Source: Streptomyces sp. TSRI0107 (GTDB lineage Bacteria; Actinomycetota; Actinomycetes; Streptomycetales; Streptomycetaceae). Taken from it: a stretch of DNA of 64,000 bases. The notes beneath the pieces were generated by a model, which ran no database searches, was not told the DNA's origin, and saw nothing but the letters and a program-made list of their open reading frames with translations. Made by a program: the position numbers and the translations under genes. Shown here piece after piece: positions 1-8,113 of the stretch; positions within the stretch are counted from its first letter, which is position 1; the number at the start of each line of letters is the position of its first letter. The DNA lies in the NCBI RefSeq assembly GCF_001905845.1, contig NZ_LIVZ01000009.1, positions 1-64,000 of the forward strand. Direction: 5' to 3'.

Positions 1-49
1 CAGGCCAATCGCCAATCAGCCGAGTGAACAACGCTCCAGGCCAATACAC

Positions 50-1012
50 CTAGCCGCGGGCGTACCCGTCCGTCGCGGCGACCAGCAGATCCGCGATGCC
101 GGGCGCGCCCGCGCTGTGCCCGGCCTGGTCCACGATCCGCAGCTCGCTGCCGGGCCAGGCCTGGTGCAGACGCCATACGACGCCCAGGAGGTTGCCGAAG
201 TCGAGGGCGCCCTGCACCAGGGTGCCCGGGACGCCCTTCAGCAGGTGGGCGTCGCGCAGCACCACCCCCTCGTCGTTGCCGTCGCCGAGGAAGTGGTCGT
301 GGCCCCAGTAGTGCGTCACCGTCCGGGCGAAGCCCATCCGGAACTCCGGGTCCTCGTAGCGCTCCACCGAGCGCGGCGGGGCCGGCACGATCGCCGTCTC
401 CCAGTCGGTCCAGCCGCGCGCCGCGCGCTCCCGCACCTCCGGGTCCGGGGACTCCAGCAGCCGGTTGTACGCGGCGGCGAGATTGCCGTCGCGCTCGTCC
501 TCGGGCACGAGGGACAGAAATCGCTCGAAGGCCTCCGGGAAGATCTTTCCCAGCCCCCTGGTCATCAGGGCCACTTCGGGGTTCGAGCCGGTCGCGACCC
601 CCGTGAGCACCAGCTCCGAGACCACCCCGGGGTGCGTCTGCGCGTAGCGCAGCCCGAGCACCGAGCCCCACGATCCGCCCCACACCAGCCACCGTTCGAC
701 ACCCAGATGCCGGCGCAGCAGTTCCAGATCGGCCATGACGTGGGCCGTCGTGTTGACGCTCATGTCGGTCCCGTGGACGCTCGCGTGCGGTGTCGAGCGC
801 CCGCAGCCGCGCTGGTCGAGCTGCACGATCCGGTAGGCCGCGGGGTCGAACAGCCGCCGGAAGTAGGGCAGGCTGCCGGAGCCGGGCCCGCCGTGCAGCA
901 CCAGCGCCGGCTTGCCGCGCGGGTAGCCGCTGGTCTCCCAATAGACATGGTTGCCGTCGCCGACGTCCAGCATGCCGTGGTCGTACGCCTTGATCTCGGG
1001 GTAGAGGGCCAT
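50..1012 (-). CDS. pip: Proline iminopeptidase (alpha/beta hydrolase)
   Basis: Encodes 320 residues. Family role: a cytoplasmic S33 peptidase that removes N-terminal proline from peptides. The protein shows the family oxyanion motif HGGPGSG at residues 40-46, the nucleophile elbow GGSWGS with Ser114, and a C-terminal AGHSA block supplying the catalytic His. Length is normal for the family (about 310-330). The frame stays open upstream, but I place the start at the ATG at 1012, which gives the typical N-terminus MALYPEIKAY; the upstream extension would read through a strong hairpin. The stop is TAG inside a CTAG. The upstream neighbour on the same strand is a uracil-DNA glycosylase, separated by that hairpin, so the gene is probably transcribed on its own. 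Confidence 0.9.
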   Translation of the reverse strand: MALYPEIKAYDHGMLDVGDGNHVYWETSGYPRGKPALVLHGGPGSGSLPYFRRLFDPAAYRIVQLDQRGCGRSTPHASVHGTDMSVNTTAHVMADLELLRRHLGVERWLVWGGSWGSVLGLRYAQTHPGVVSELVLTGVATGSNPEVALMTRGLGKIFPEAFERFLSLVPEDERDGNLAAAYNRLLESPDPEVRERAARGWTDWETAIVPAPPRSVERYEDPEFRMGFARTVTHYWGHDHFLGDGNDEGVVLRDAHLLKGVPGTLVQGALDFGNLLGVVWRLHQAWPGSELRIVDQAGHSAGAPGIADLLVAATDGYARG

Positions 1013-1026
1013 CGCAGCAACGTAAC

Positions 1027-1083
1027 GCCGCCCCGGCGGACTGTCGCCCGGTTTCCGGCCGGGCGACAGTCCGCCGGGGCGGC
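1027..1083 (-). terminator. Perfect 25-bp inverted repeat, likely terminator of the uracil-DNA glycosylase gene
   Basis: Positions 1027-1051 and 1059-1083 are exact reverse complements around a 7-nt loop. The hairpin begins 20 bp past the stop of the glycosylase gene and ends just before the pip start. It has no T tract, which is common for Streptomyces terminators. Termination is inferred; it could also regulate pip. Confidence 0.75.
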
Positions 1084-1103
1084 GGCCGACAGCGGCTCCG
1101 GCC

Positions 1104-1817
1104 CTACGGCAGCCCGGCCGCGGTCGCCGCCGTGCGCAGTACCTCGCGCAGCATCTCCGGGGTGAGCCGGCCGGTGAAGGTGTTGCGCTGACTGACGTGG
1201 AAGCAGCCGAAGACGTCGAGGCCGACGGCGCTTTCGGGGGCGTCGGAGGCGTCGAGGTGGACGCGAGCGCCGTGTGCGAAGGCGGGGCGCGGCCTCGGCA
1301 CGGTCCAGCCCGCCTCCGCGAACGCGGGCAGCGCCGCCTGCCAGCCGAAGGCACCGAGCACGACCACCGAGCGCAGCGTCGGACGCAGCAGCCTCAGCTC
1401 CTGGACGAGCCAGGACCGGCAGGTGTCCCGCTCCCCCGGCGTGGGCTTGTTGGCGGGCGGGGCGCAGTGCACGGGCGCGGTGACGCGCACCCCGTACAGC
1501 TCCAGGCCGTCGTCGGCGCTGACGGCCGTGGGCTGGGAGGCGAGCCCCACGTCGTACAGCGCCTGGTACAGCACGTCACCCGAGCGATCGCCGGTGAACA
1601 TCCGCCCGGTGCGGTTGCCGCCGTGCGCGGCCGGGGCGAGCCCGACGATCAGCAGCCGGGCGCCCGCCGGCCCGAACCCCGGGACGGGGCGGCCCCAGTA
1701 GGTCCAGTCGGCGAAGGCGGCGCGTTTGACGCGGGCCACCTCCGTACGCCACGCGACCAGCCGCGGGCACGCGACGCAGTCCGCGATCCGGGCGTCCAGG
1801 TCGGCCAGGCTGTCCAT
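1104..1817 (-). CDS. Uracil-DNA glycosylase, family 5 (UdgB type)
   Basis: Encodes 237 residues. The family removes uracil, hypoxanthine and related deaminated bases from DNA to start base-excision repair. Four cysteines (Cys14, Cys17, Cys118, Cys133) fit the [4Fe-4S] cluster of family 4/5 enzymes. The motif GLAPAAHGGNRTGRMFTGD at residues 59-77 has the family-5 alanine-containing active-site loop, and HVSQRNTFTG at 207-216 is the second catalytic loop. Start is the ATG at 1817, only 36 bp from the divergent S4-domain gene, so both promoters must share or overlap this short gap. A perfect hairpin follows the stop. Confidence 0.9.
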   Translation of the reverse strand: MDSLADLDARIADCVACPRLVAWRTEVARVKRAAFADWTYWGRPVPGFGPAGARLLIVGLAPAAHGGNRTGRMFTGDRSGDVLYQALYDVGLASQPTAVSADDGLELYGVRVTAPVHCAPPANKPTPGERDTCRSWLVQELRLLRPTLRSVVVLGAFGWQAALPAFAEAGWTVPRPRPAFAHGARVHLDASDAPESAVGLDVFGCFHVSQRNTFTGRLTPEMLREVLRTAATAAGLP

Positions 1818-1853
1818 GCCTCAACGGTACGGGCGCGGCGTTAAGGTCGGGGC

Positions 1854-2666
1854 ATGGCTTCCGAGCGTACGGACAGGAACAGAGGCGACGGCCGCCGCGG
1901 GGACCGCCGACGGGGCACCGAGGTCCCCGGCCCCACCGGGAGCGGACCGCGGGACGCCGTGGCACGCCGGGAACCGGAGGGCACGGGGCCGGACGGAAGC
2001 CGGGAGCACGCGCGGCCGACCGCTCAGGATCAGGTCCTTCCGCGGACCGGCGACGGCGCGAAGCCCGAGGAGAGCGCCGCGGCGGCCGCGCCGGACACCG
2101 TCGGCACCGGCTCCGGCTCCGACGGCCACCCCGCTCCCGCCCCCGACGCCGGCTCCGGCCCCGTGGATCCCAAGGTCGCCGCGGCCATCGCCGCCGCCGA
2201 GGCCGCCGCGCCGGCGAGCGGCGAGACCGTACGGGTGGACAGCTGGATCTGGTCGGTACGGCTGGTCAAGACCCGCTCGCTCGGCGCCGCCGCCTGCAAG
2301 GGCGGGCACGTCCGGGTGAACGGTGAGCGGGTCAAGCCCGCGCACTCGGTACGGATCGGCGACGAGGTGCGCCTGCGGCACGAGGGCCGCGAGCGTGTCG
2401 TCGTCGTCAAGCGGCTGATCCGCAAGCGGGTCGGTGCGCCGGTCGCCGTGCAGTGCTACATCGACAACAGCCCGCCTCCACCACCCCGCGAGGCCGTGGC
2501 CCCCGCCGGAATCCGCGACCGCGGCGCCGGCCGGCCGACCAAGCGCGACCGCCGCGAGCTGGAACGCCTCCGCGGCCTGGGAGGCCTCGGCGGCCCCGGC
2601 GGCCCCGGGGGTGTCGGAGGCTCCGGAGGTCCCGGAGGCCTCGGAGGGCGCCCCGGAGGGCGATGA
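1854..2666 (+). CDS. S4 domain RNA-binding protein (Hsp15-like) with low-complexity ends
   Basis: Encodes 270 residues from the ATG at 1854. The recognisable part, about residues 125-215, is an S4 domain (VRVDSWIWSVRLVKTRS, GGHVRVNG) of the Hsp15/YrfH type; the family binds rRNA or stalled 50S-peptidyl-tRNA complexes. From memory, most Streptomyces homologues are about 120-140 residues and begin just before this domain. Here a charged, Pro/Ala/Gly-rich segment of about 120 residues precedes it and a run of GGP, GGL and GGV repeats ends it. Real translation may start inside this segment. Divergent from the glycosylase gene. Confidence 0.8.
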   Translation: MASERTDRNRGDGRRGDRRRGTEVPGPTGSGPRDAVARREPEGTGPDGSREHARPTAQDQVLPRTGDGAKPEESAAAAAPDTVGTGSGSDGHPAPAPDAGSGPVDPKVAAAIAAAEAAAPASGETVRVDSWIWSVRLVKTRSLGAAACKGGHVRVNGERVKPAHSVRIGDEVRLRHEGRERVVVVKRLIRKRVGAPVAVQCYIDNSPPPPPREAVAPAGIRDRGAGRPTKRDRRELERLRGLGGLGGPGGPGGVGGSGGPGGLGGRPGGR

Positions 2667-2747
2667 AGCCAGGTGGGGGCGGCGTACGGCCTGACAGATG
2701 CACGGGGACGGCGGCCTAACGGCCGACGGGCCTACCGGCCTACCGGC

Positions 2748-3443
2748 CTACCGCCCCACCGGCACCGACCTCACCCATATCCGGTCATCCGTCAGATATC
2801 TGTCCACCTTCAGCCCTGCCTCCGCCAGCGCGTCCTCGAACTGCTCCTTGGTCAGGGGCCGCGCCCGGAACGTCTGGGTCCAGGAGGCGTCCGGGAACTC
2901 GTACTCCGCGCGCACCGAGCGCAGGCCGTCGCCGACCGGTTCGGACGACACGATCCGCACGGTGAAACCGCTGGGGTCGACCCGCTCACGCGGCACGTCG
3001 GTGTGGTAGTCCTCGCCCTCCCGCTGGATCAGCACGCAGCCGTCCTCCGCCACGTGCCGCACACAGGTCCGCAGCAGCCCCCTCCGCACCTCCGGGTCCC
3101 CGGTGTGCACCAGGAAGGAGGCGAGCAGCACCGCGTCGAACGTCTCACCCAGGTCCAGGTCCTCGATCGGGCTGAGGACCGTCCGCGCCCCGCGGACGCG
3201 CTCCAGCATCTCGGGTGACTCGTCGACCGCCGTCACCCGGAAGCCACGCTCCAGCAGCGGATGTGTCATCCGACCCACCCCGCTGCCCAGCTCCAGGATG
3301 TGCGCGCCCGCCGGCAGGGCGGAGGCGACGACGTCCGGCTCCGGCCCGGCCGGAAGCCGTGAGTAGAGCTCGACCGCGCAGCCGTCCGGGGTGATCGCCC
3401 CGGGCCCCGTCCCCTGATGTCCCGCTCGCATTTTCAGCTCCAT
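2748..3443 (-). CDS. Class I SAM-dependent methyltransferase
   Basis: Encodes 231 residues. The SAM-binding motif I is ILELGSGVGRMT around residues 48-59, followed by the acidic motif II (VTAVDES) and a motif-IV region (FDAVLLASFLVHTGD) of a Rossmann-fold methyltransferase. The substrate cannot be told. The ATG at 3443 gives a compact normal-length protein beginning MELKMRAGHQ; a longer open frame upstream covers non-coding-looking GC repeats and was not used. No operon partner: the next gene is divergent. Confidence 0.8.
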   Translation of the reverse strand: MELKMRAGHQGTGPGAITPDGCAVELYSRLPAGPEPDVVASALPAGAHILELGSGVGRMTHPLLERGFRVTAVDESPEMLERVRGARTVLSPIEDLDLGETFDAVLLASFLVHTGDPEVRRGLLRTCVRHVAEDGCVLIQREGEDYHTDVPRERVDPSGFTVRIVSSEPVGDGLRSVRAEYEFPDASWTQTFRARPLTKEQFEDALAEAGLKVDRYLTDDRIWVRSVPVGR

Positions 3444-3660
3444 GACCGGCCAACGGACCGCTCCCGCACGCCCGTTCCCACCCCACCGCGACACCACCCG
3501 TTCGAGTGACACCCGGCGAAGCCCGGTCGACGCCTGGTCGACTTCCGGCCGGCACCCCGGCCGGCACCCGGCCGGGAGAACGCCTGGCGGGACGGGGGTG
3601 GGCCCGGGCCTGGAGCGTGACGGCGCCCAGGAGTACGTTTCAAGGAGGAGTGGTGGTCCG

Positions 3661-3927
3661 ATGCGTACCGGCAGTGAGCCGATGACCGCGCGCAGTGCAC
3701 TGCGGGCGCGCTTCTGGCTGAGCCTGTGGGGGCTGACCTGGGCGATCTTCGGCACGGCCGCGTTCGCGCTGGTGGGGCGGGTCGGCTGGGCGATCGCCTG
3801 CGGCGTGCTGTGGCTGGTGGCCACGATCGACATGATCATGGTCCTCCGGCACATCCGCCAGGGCCCGCACTACCAGCCCGGTCCCGACGTCCCGCCGTAC
3901 GAGCCGCCGAAGGGCCCCCCGCGTTAG
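3661..3927 (+). CDS. Small membrane protein, DUF6343-like
   Basis: Encodes 88 residues from the ATG at 3661, preceded by a good AAGGAGG ribosome-binding site about 10 nt upstream. The protein starts MRTGSEPMTARSALRAR, which I recall as the typical start of the Streptomyces DUF6343 family, then has two hydrophobic segments (about residues 18-39 and 41-60) and a proline-rich tail. Function unknown. The stop TAG overlaps the TAA stop of the convergent TPR gene (shared bases 3925-3926). Confidence 0.75.
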   Translation: MRTGSEPMTARSALRARFWLSLWGLTWAIFGTAAFALVGRVGWAIACGVLWLVATIDMIMVLRHIRQGPHYQPGPDVPPYEPPKGPPR

Positions 3928-4301
3928 TCGAAGCGCGCCGCCTTCAGGTACTCCGGGTTGGGGTCCAGCGCGGCCGCCAGGCGGAAGTGGCGCTTGGCCT
4001 GGTCGGGGCGGCCCTGGCGCTCGTAGGTGCGGGCGAGCGCGAAGTGCGCGAACGCGTTGTCCGGCTCGCGCTCCAGCACGATGGTGAACTCCAGCTCGGC
4101 GGGCCGCAGTTGCGCGGCCGCGAAGAAGGCGCGGGCGCGCAGCAGCCGCGCGGCGGTGTTCTCGGGGTGCGCGGCGATGACTCCGTCGAGCAGCTTCACC
4201 GCGCCCCGCGGGTCGCGCGCGGCGAGCAGTTGCTCGGCAGCGCGGAAGTCGATGACGTCCGTCTCCGGCGTACGTCCGGTCGAACCGCTGATCTCGGGCA
4301 C
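3924..4301 (-). CDS. Tetratricopeptide-repeat protein
   Basis: Encodes 125 residues. About three TPR-like helix pairs can be followed from residue 25 onward (for example AFAHFALARTYERQGRPDQAKRHF), so a scaffold or adaptor role is likely; partners are unknown. The GTG at 4301 is chosen because a GGAAGGAA ribosome-binding site sits just upstream, giving VPEISGSTGR as the start. The last codons overlap the stop of the convergent small membrane-protein gene. coaE lies immediately upstream on the same strand, so co-transcription with coaE is possible. Confidence 0.8.
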   Translation of the reverse strand: MPEISGSTGRTPETDVIDFRAAEQLLAARDPRGAVKLLDGVIAAHPENTAARLLRARAFFAAAQLRPAELEFTIVLEREPDNAFAHFALARTYERQGRPDQAKRHFRLAAALDPNPEYLKAARFD

Positions 4302-4374
4302 GGCTTGTTCCTTCCCTCGCTGCACCCGTTCAACGCCCGCAAGACGGGCCGCTATTCCTGGCCCATGCCCCGGC

Positions 4375-4995
4375 CTACTCCTGGGCCGGCTGCTTCGGCG
4401 TGCGCGCCCGGCGCGCCAGTTCGGCCCAGACGTCCTTCACCCGCCGCTCCAGCTCCTCCAGCGGTACGTCGTTGTCGATCACGATGTCCGCGATCTCCCG
4501 GCGCTTCTCGCGGGTCGCCTGTGCCGCCATCCGCGCACGGGCGTCCTCCTCGGTCATGCCGCGCAGCCTGACGAGGCGGTCGAGCTGGGTCTCCGGGGCG
4601 GCGTCGACGACGATCACCACGTCGTACAGCGGGGCCAGGCCGTTCTCCGTGAGCAGAGGTACGTCGTGCACGACGACGGCGTCCGGCGCGGCCGCGGCCT
4701 CCAGCTCGCGGGAGCGGGCGCCGACCAGGGGGTGCACGATCGAGTTGAGGACGGCCAGTCTCCCGGGATCGGAGAAGACGATCGAGCCCAGCTTGGGCCG
4801 GTCCAGGCCGCCGTCCGGGCCGAGCACGTCCTCGCCGAAGGCCTCGACGACCTCGGCGAGCCCGGGCGTCCCGGGCGCGACCACCTCACGTGCGATGCGG
4901 TCGGCGTCGATCAGTACGGCACCGCACTCCACGAGGAGCCGCGACACCTCGCTCTTGCCGGCGCCGATGCCGCCGGTCAGGCCCACTGTCAGCAT
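4375..4995 (-). CDS. coaE: Dephospho-CoA kinase
   Basis: Encodes 206 residues, normal for the family. The enzyme phosphorylates the 3'-hydroxyl of dephospho-CoA with ATP, the last step of coenzyme A synthesis, in the cytoplasm. The P-loop GGIGAGKS lies at residues 8-15 and the CoA-binding region (DADRIAREVV) follows. The start ATG at 4995 gives the classical MLTVGLTGGIG N-terminus. The gene sits between a PAC2-family gene and a TPR gene, all on the minus strand. Confidence 0.95.
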   Translation of the reverse strand: MLTVGLTGGIGAGKSEVSRLLVECGAVLIDADRIAREVVAPGTPGLAEVVEAFGEDVLGPDGGLDRPKLGSIVFSDPGRLAVLNSIVHPLVGARSRELEAAAAPDAVVVHDVPLLTENGLAPLYDVVIVVDAAPETQLDRLVRLRGMTEEDARARMAAQATREKRREIADIVIDNDVPLEELERRVKDVWAELARRARTPKQPAQE

Positions 4996-5079
4996 GAGCG
5001 GAAGCTTAGGCCCTGCCGACGACGGCGCACCCCGGCGGGGCGTCGGCCGGGAGGACCCGGCCCACCCCGCCCCCGCGTC

Positions 5080-6018
5080 TCAGCCGTCTCCCTCACGTTC
5101 CGCGAGGAACCGCTCGAACTCCCGCCCGATCTCGTCCGCCGACGGGATCTCCACGGGCTCGGCGAGCATGTTGCCGCGTGTCTCGGCGCCGGCGACCGCG
5201 TCGTACTGGTGCTCAAGACCCTGGACGAGCGCCGTCAGCTCCTCGTCGCCCTCGCGGATCTGGCGCTCGATCTCCGTCTGGGTGCGGTGCGCGTCGGTGC
5301 GCAGGGAGTGCGCGATGCCGGGGAGGACGAGCCCGGTGGCCGCGGTGACGGCCTCCAGGACGGTCAGCGCCGCGTCCGGGTACGGCGAGCGGGCGATGTA
5401 GTGCGGCACGTGCGCGGCGACGCCCAGCACGTCGTGCCCGGCCTGCATCAGGCGGTACTCGACCAGCGACTCGGCGCTGCCGGGCACCTGCGCCTCCTCG
5501 AAGGGGCTGCGGTGGCCGGGCACCAGCTCGCTGCGGTTGCCGTGCGGCGTGAGGCCCACGGGGCGGGTGTGCGGGACGCCCATGGGGATGCCGTGGAAGT
5601 TCACGGCGAGGCGCACGCCCAGCCGCTCCACGATCTGCTCGACGGCCGCCGCGAAGCGCTCCCACTCCACGTCCGGCTCGGGGCCGGACAGCAGCAGGAA
5701 GGGCGCCCCGGTGGCGTCCTGGACGATCCGGACGGCGAGCGTGGGCTCCTCGTAGCCGGTCCAGCGGTCGCGCCGGAAGGTCAGCAGCGGACGGCGGGCC
5801 CGGTAGTCCACGAGCCGGTCGTGGTCGAAACGGGCCACGACCTGGTGGGGCAGCGAGTCGAGGAGCCGGTCGACGATCTGGTCGCCGGTCTCGCCCGCGT
5901 CGATGTATCCGTCGAAGTGGTAGAGCATGACAAGACCGGCCGACTCCTGGGCGAGCGCCATGTCGACGACGGCCAGGCCCTTCGGCTCCCACGTGTACAA
6001 ACCCTGCGGATCAAGCAC
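5080..6018 (-). CDS. PAC2 (proteasome assembly chaperone-like) family protein
   Basis: Encodes 312 residues. The fold family includes eukaryotic proteasome-assembly chaperone 2 and many actinobacterial proteins of uncertain role. The recognisable blocks are AGLVMLYHFDGYIDAGETGDQ near the N-terminus, the central VNFHGIPMGVPHTRP and HVPHYIARSPYPDAA. The GTG at 6018 is favoured because GAGGAGG lies about 8 nt upstream; an apparent longer frame lacks such a site. It follows rpsA on the same strand but a strong terminator lies between. Confidence 0.85.
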   Translation of the reverse strand: MLDPQGLYTWEPKGLAVVDMALAQESAGLVMLYHFDGYIDAGETGDQIVDRLLDSLPHQVVARFDHDRLVDYRARRPLLTFRRDRWTGYEEPTLAVRIVQDATGAPFLLLSGPEPDVEWERFAAAVEQIVERLGVRLAVNFHGIPMGVPHTRPVGLTPHGNRSELVPGHRSPFEEAQVPGSAESLVEYRLMQAGHDVLGVAAHVPHYIARSPYPDAALTVLEAVTAATGLVLPGIAHSLRTDAHRTQTEIERQIREGDEELTALVQGLEHQYDAVAGAETRGNMLAEPVEIPSADEIGREFERFLAEREGDG

Positions 6019-6164
6019 TGTGACCGCTCCTCCTCGTGTTCGTACTGCACAACGCGGTGCGGAGCGCGGGCATTCCCGTCCGGTCCCGATCAACTACCGC
6101 GCGTGGTGGGCGGCTTCGCCACGGGGCACCGAGTCGCCCGCGTGCGGTCCCGGAAACGGAGATG

Positions 6165-6202
6165 CCGAAGGCCCGCATCCCTGACAGGATGCGGGCCCTC
6201 GG
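6165..6202 (-). terminator. rpsA terminator hairpin
   Basis: An 11-bp perfect stem (6170-6180 with 6187-6197, 6-nt loop) extends by four more pairs after one mismatch. It lies about 50 bp beyond the rpsA stop and before the PAC2 gene. Confidence 0.75.
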
Positions 6203-6251
6203 TCATCGGCTAACCCTCAGCGAGGAGCTGGGGTGCCCCCTCGGGGGGAGC

Positions 6252-7742
6252 TCAGCTCTGGCCGCCGGCGAGCTTCTCGCGCAGCGCGGCAAGCGCCTCG
6301 TCCGACGCCAGGGCGCCGGAGGTGTCGCCGCCCTCGGAGGAGTACGAACCGCCGGTCGCGGCCGGAGCGGCGGCCTCGCCACCCTCGGCGGCGGCAGCGG
6401 CGTCCGCCTCGCGGGACTTGATGACCTGCTGCTGGTGCTGCTCGAAGCGGGACTGCGCCTCGGCGTACTGGCGCTCCCACTCCTCGCGCTGCTTCTCGTA
6501 GCCCGGCAGCCAGTCGTTGGTCTCCGGGTCGAAGCCCTCGGGGTAGATGTAGTTGCCCTGGTCGTCGTAGGACGCGGCCATGCCGTACAGGGTCGGGTCG
6601 AACTCGACCGCGGACGGGTCGGCACCGAAGGACTCGTTGGCCTGCTTCAGCGAGAGGCTGATGCGACGGCGCTCGAGGTCGATGTCGATGACCTTGACGA
6701 AGATCTCGTCGTTGACCTGGACGACCTGCTCCGGGATCTCCACGTGGCGCTCGGCCAGCTCGGAGATGTGGACCAGACCCTCGATGCCCTCGTCCACGCG
6801 GACGAACGCACCGAACGGAACCAGCTTCGTGACCTTGCCGGGCACGACCTGGCCGATCTGGTGGGTGCGGGCGAACTGCTGCCACGGGTCTTCCTGGGTC
6901 GCCTTCAGCGACAGGGAGACGCGCTCGCGGTCCATGTCCACGTCGAGGACCTCGACGGTGACCTCCTGGCCGACCTCGACGACCTCGGACGGGTGGTCGA
7001 TGTGCTTCCAGGACAGCTCGGAGACGTGGACCAGACCGTCGACGCCACCCAGGTCCACGAAGGCACCGAAGTTGACGATCGAGGAGACCACGCCGGAGCG
7101 GACCTGACCCTTCTGCAGGGTCGTGAGGAACGTCTGGCGGACCTCGGACTGGGTCTGCTCGAGCCAGGCACGGCGGGACAGGACCACGTTGTTGCGGTTC
7201 TTGTCCAGCTCGATGATCTTCGCCTCGAGCTCCTTGCCGACGTACGGCTGAAGGTCGCGAACACGGCGCATCTCGACCAGGGAGGCCGGAAGGAAGCCGC
7301 GGAGGCCGATGTCGAGGATGAGACCACCCTTGACGACCTCGATGACGGTACCGGTGACGATGCCGTCCTCTTCCTTGATCTTCTCGATGGTGCCCCAGGC
7401 ACGCTCGTACTGGGCGCGCTTCTTCGAGAGGATCAGGCGGCCTTCCTTGTCCTCCTTCTGGAGGACCAGGGCCTCGATCTCGTCGCCGACGGCGACGACC
7501 TCGTTCGGGTCGACGTCGTGCTTGATCGAGAGCTCGCGGCTCGGGATGACACCTTCGGTCTTGTAACCGATGTCGAGCAGGACCTCGTCCCGGTCGACCT
7601 TCACGATGACGCCGTCGACGATGTCGCCGTCGTTGAAGTACTTGATCGTCTCGTCGATCGCTGCGAGGAAGGCTTCCTCGTTACCGATGTCGTTGACCGC
7701 TACCTGCGGGGTGGTGGCGGTGGTCTCGGTGCTGCTCGTCAT
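6252..7742 (-). CDS. rpsA: 30S ribosomal protein S1
   Basis: Encodes 496 residues with four S1 (OB-fold) RNA-binding repeats, the usual actinobacterial arrangement, at roughly residues 40-115, 130-200, 215-285 and 300-370. It promotes mRNA binding by the 30S subunit. Clear repeat signatures include GGVDGLVHVSELSWKHIDHP and VDEGIEGLVHISEL. The C-terminal 120 residues are Glu/Ala/Gly-rich and probably disordered. The ATG at 7742 (MTSSTETTATT) is taken as start; the open frame continues upstream through the untranslated leader. The Shine-Dalgarno match before the ATG is weak, which is known for rpsA genes in other bacteria and may relate to autoregulation. Confidence 0.95.
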   Translation of the reverse strand: MTSSTETTATTPQVAVNDIGNEEAFLAAIDETIKYFNDGDIVDGVIVKVDRDEVLLDIGYKTEGVIPSRELSIKHDVDPNEVVAVGDEIEALVLQKEDKEGRLILSKKRAQYERAWGTIEKIKEEDGIVTGTVIEVVKGGLILDIGLRGFLPASLVEMRRVRDLQPYVGKELEAKIIELDKNRNNVVLSRRAWLEQTQSEVRQTFLTTLQKGQVRSGVVSSIVNFGAFVDLGGVDGLVHVSELSWKHIDHPSEVVEVGQEVTVEVLDVDMDRERVSLSLKATQEDPWQQFARTHQIGQVVPGKVTKLVPFGAFVRVDEGIEGLVHISELAERHVEIPEQVVQVNDEIFVKVIDIDLERRRISLSLKQANESFGADPSAVEFDPTLYGMAASYDDQGNYIYPEGFDPETNDWLPGYEKQREEWERQYAEAQSRFEQHQQQVIKSREADAAAAAEGGEAAAPAATGGSYSSEGGDTSGALASDEALAALREKLAGGQS

Positions 7743-8113
7743 GTGGGAAAGGGCTCCGGTACGGACATTGAAGTCGTAGGTACTGCTACGCCGGGAGCCC
7801 GTTTCGCTCTGCAGAAGCCGGACAGCCAAGGAAGCGCCTCACCGGCGGAAACCGGTGTTGGCGCCTCGACAACCGAGGGGACAACAACAGATGCGAGCGC
7901 AGCCTGCTACGTCTGAGGTGCGCAGGCCCGCAGCGCAACTTGTAGCATACGGGGGCAGCCGGGCAGGGTCAATGCGCGAAGCCGCACACCCGGGGCGGTT
8001 CGCCGCATTCCCGGCACAAATCCTGTCTCCTGAGGCCACGATGGCCTCGGCGCGTCCCCGCGGCGACGCCGCCTGGACGGGTTGCACGGAAGAGTACGAC
8101 GAGGGAGCCCATC
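7743..8113. promoter_or_regulatory. Divergent control region: rpsA leader and methyltransferase/hrpB upstream region
   Basis: About 370 bp without a confident gene. It holds the rpsA promoter, an untranslated rpsA leader of about 195 nt containing a small hairpin at 7863-7877 (5-bp arms), and the upstream side of the methyltransferase gene. I could not identify a promoter for the rightward genes or a known riboswitch here. Confidence 0.5.
7944..7972 (-). promoter_or_regulatory. Sigma-70-type promoter of rpsA
   Basis: Read on the minus strand: TTGACC (-35, positions 7972-7967), exactly 17 nt spacer, TATGCT (-10, positions 7949-7944). Both boxes match the HrdB-type consensus closely. The predicted start of transcription near 7937 leaves a leader of about 195 nt before the rpsA ATG. 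Confidence 0.7.

Noticed and set aside
1013..1354. N-terminal extension of the proline iminopeptidase
   Set aside because: Would read through the perfect hairpin at 1027-1083 and the end of the glycosylase gene; the protein from 1012 already has the normal length and N-terminus.
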